The notes under the pieces: generated by a model
What the model saw: the letters and a program-made list of their open reading frames with translations, nothing else
Databases searched by the model: none
Told to the model about the DNA's origin: nothing
From: Pseudorasbora parva
Lineage: Eukaryota; Chordata; Actinopteri; Cypriniformes; Gobionidae
Length of the DNA: 64,000 nt
Direction: 5' to 3'
Assembly: GCF_024679245.1 (NCBI RefSeq)
Contig: NC_090173.1
Span: 10,303,428-10,367,427, forward strand
Shown: positions 61,401 to 64,000 of the stretch, piece after piece
How the letters are laid out: each line of letters starts with the position of its first letter
How positions within the stretch are numbered: the first letter of the stretch is position 1
Position numbers and translations under genes: made by a program

Positions 61401-64000
61401 TGTATTTTATGAACGCATGAACAGATTGTTATGAAACTTGGTATGGGTCATCACCACGATGCCCTGAAGTAGCCTGAGAAGTTTCGAAACAGCGCCACCT
61501 AGTGGAGAATTTTTTTTTTCAAACGCTTATAACTTTGGGTGTGGTTGACATATTTTGATGGGAGTGTGTTTTTTGGTCTCCTGAATCCTTGCCGACTCCA
61601 ACGATACCAGACTTGCCAGGTTTCGGCATATGGTTTGCGCAGAGTTGTAATTTAGTGCTTAAAAAACATTTGCTGATATCTTCGAAACCGCTAGTCCGAT
61701 CGAGACGAAACCAGCCTCAGAAGTTCGGAAACATAGGTCGATAGCTATACGCTAATGCCCAAATCTCAAAATATTGATAGTAAGGGGTAGTAAAATCCAA
61801 TCAAAGTCAGGTGTCAGTCCTTTTTTACGTGTTTTTTCATATAAATGTCTATAACTCCAAAACAAAATGAGATATTTTCACCAAACTTGACACACATATG
61901 TATGGGCTCACTATGAGGACACATAAAAAAATTGGTGGGATTGTGCCTCTTGGTGGCGCTATAATAAAACAAAACATGAAATTCCCATTGACTTCAATGC
62001 AGTATTATGGTTTAAAATGCTAATGCTATAATTTACGAATGCATTAGCGTATCGTTACAAAACTCGGTATGTGTCTTCCGCTCCATGTCCTGAAGATACT
62101 CAAAAAGTTTCGGGGTAGCGCCACCTTGTGGTCAAAAGTTGTAATAAAATGTACAAAAATGCTAATAACTTTTGATTAAATTAGCCTATTGTAATGAGAC
62201 TGGTCATAATACATTCATTGGCTCATGCCGAGAAGATAGATACCAATTTTGCCATATTTTGCAAACATATCTGTGCTCCATCTTGTTATTTGTTAAAAAT
62301 CTACTTTTTCAAACTCATCCTAGACCGTTTGTCCGATTTTCACCAAAATTGATCCGTATCGTCTTCAGACCATGCTGACAAATAGTTATGGATTTCGGAT
62401 TGATAGACAAAACAGTTTTCATATACCACTGCAACAGAGTTGAGCCATGATGCAAAAATTACTCTTGAGGCTGTATCTCTGCAATGCTTTGACATATTGA
62501 CACCAAACTTTACATGTGTCATTGTCATCTCAATCTGACTAAACCACATCAGTTTCGTAACAGTGACACCTATTGGTCGAAAGTGATAAACCATTAAACC
62601 ATTATTATTGACTGTATTTAAAATTTGACTGCTATTTTGCCTAAAATCAACTTAATAGGTCCTTAATGGCTCATTGCTGCAGTTGGCTTGAGACTTCCAG
62701 CCATGCTGGCATGTCTTGTCTTCTTCTTTGCGCTTGGCCCCGATAATGGCTGCTTGTTCTGCTTCTTCTTCTTCTTCTTCTTTTTCCGCCATAGGAGTCT
62801 CTGGCAGCCCATAGAACCGTATGGTAAAAAGTTGTGAAATTTGGCACACTCATAGAGGCCAGTCTGAGCTGTCACTATAGCAAATTTGGTGCCTCTAACT
62901 CAATCCCTCTAGCGCCACCACCTGTCCAAAGTTTCACTCATATTTATGCTTATAACTTTTGACCCCTAAGGGCTAGAAACAAAATTCTTTTTTCATCGGA
63001 TTCCTTGGCTCAAGCCGATTCGATTTCACCCTATGATGTCATTTTCCGGTATGCAAATTTTCCCGCCATTTTGAATTTTCTGAAAAACCTACTTTTTCGA
63101 ACTCCTCCTAGGCCGTTGCTCCGATTTTCACGAAAATTGAAACAGATCATCTTCAGAGCATGTTGACAAAAAGTTATGGAATTCAAGTTGATTCGTCCAA
63201 TCGTTTTCAATAAACGCACAAACAAATTTTACGTGGAGGTTGCAAAAACACACTAAAGGCTATATCTCCGCAACGCTTTATCGTATTCAAACCAACCTTG
63301 GTACATGTCATCACATGCATGACTTGAAGCAACATGCAGCGTTTCGGCGCAGCGCCACCTACCTGTCCGGAGATACGAAAAATGCCTATTTTGGCTTATA
63401 ACTTCTGAACCGTTTATCCAAAAATCATAAAATTGGTCTCATTAGATTCAGGGCGTCATGCCGAGTCGACTGATATCCAATTTTACCATGTCGGCCATTT
63501 TGGATGTCGGCCATTTTGAATTATGTGCAAAAATGCTGTATTTTATGAACGCATGAACAGATTGTTATGAAACTTGGTATGGGTCATCACCACGATGCCC
63601 TGAAGTAGCCTGAGAAGTTTCGAAACAGCGCCACCTAGTGGAGAATTTTTTTTTTCAAACGCTTATAACTTTGGGTGTGGTTGACATATTTTGATGGGAG
63701 TGTGTTTTTTGGTCTCCTGAATCCTTGCCGACTCCAACGATACCAGACTTGCCAGGTTTCGGCATATGGTTTGCGCAGAGTTGTAATTTAGTGCTTAAAA
63801 AACATTTGCTGATATCTTCGAAACCGCTAGTCCGATCGAGACGAAACCAGCCTCAGAAGTTCGGAAACATAGGTCGATAGCTATACGCTAATGCCCAAAT
63901 CTCAAAATATTGATAGTAAGGGGTAGTAAAATCCAATCAAAGTCAGGTGTCAGTCATTTTTTACGTGTTTTTTCATATAAATGTCTATAACTCCAAAACA
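58472..64000. repeat. Tandem array of a ~2.14-kb unit (2.5 copies, continues past the window)
   Basis: The word CCGCCATAGGAGTCTCTGG starts at 58496, 60650 and 62786, giving unit lengths of 2,154 and 2,136 bp. The units are almost identical; the differences noticed are a few substitutions and the length of a CTT microsatellite (about 58478-58497, 60611-60650, 62758-62786). Within one unit, ~300-bp blocks recur in diverged form, each with a TATAACTT word, an AAACTTGG(T/C)A-GTCATCAC word, a TTTCGG/TTTCGA word and GCGCCACCTNGTGG. The array is thus a higher-order repeat. The 64- and 84-codon ORFs repeated in it show no protein-like features. It starts directly in the tail of LINE A. Confidence 0.9.

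Overview
The window looks like a transposon-dense intergenic block from a teleost fish, most likely a cyprinid. The evidence is the mix of families: DIRS, BEL/Pao, Ty3/Gypsy, L2- and Rex-type LINEs, hAT and CACTA MITEs, a CpG-poor AT-rich background and spliced eukaryotic structure. No intact host gene, rRNA, tRNA or CRISPR array was recognised. Family names rest on motifs read from translated sequence, not on a database search.

Layout. 1-1912: a decayed minus-strand BEL/Pao integrase split by a 749-bp solo LTR. 1913-3720: a 5'-truncated L2-like LINE. 3721-7411: DIRS copy 1 (gag plus 5' terminus), split by a 2-kb solo LTR. 7411-13500: a minus-strand LINE carrying a 2A-like GDIHLNPGP motif, interrupted by a 3.8-kb TIR element (7494-11324) with mirrored ~72-bp subterminal tandem repeats. 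13500-15790: a Ty3/Gypsy pol fragment. 15791-17140: a LINE tail and unassigned AT-rich DNA. 17141-27100: two DIRS copies in opposite orientations, with hAT and MITE pieces, a solo LTR and a Rex3-like LINE end.

27105-47267 is a four-level nest. A hAT-like element holds a second hAT MITE (8-bp target duplication CAACTTAA). That MITE holds a BEL/Pao element (5-bp duplication ACCGG, tRNA-Arg-type primer site) and, separately, a 2.15-kb solo LTR (duplication TATA). The BEL element in turn holds a 10.1-kb retrovirus-like LTR element at 30926-41049. Its two 1.69-kb LTRs are almost identical, and it has one uninterrupted 1,252-codon reading frame that goes from protease to integrase with no reverse transcriptase.

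47268-58294 is a second nest. L2-like LINE A (47.9-50.7 and 57.8-58.3 kb) is interrupted by L2-like LINE B (50.7-57.75 kb). LINE B is interrupted by a 4.8-kb insert (51170-55994, flanked by GTG) that holds a head-to-head pair of short spliced-looking genes, one with a Cys/His zinc-finger start. 58295-64000 is a tandem array of a ~2.14-kb unit that runs off the window end and is itself built of diverged ~300-bp blocks.

Most retroelement genes carry stops or frameshifts. The clear exceptions are the fused gag-protease-integrase frame at 34864-38619 and exon 1 of the plus-strand gene at 53140. The elements most worth follow-up are the reverse-transcriptase-less LTR element, the two-gene insert at 51.2-56.0 kb, the mirrored-repeat TIR element at 7.5-11.3 kb and the higher-order tandem array at the right end.
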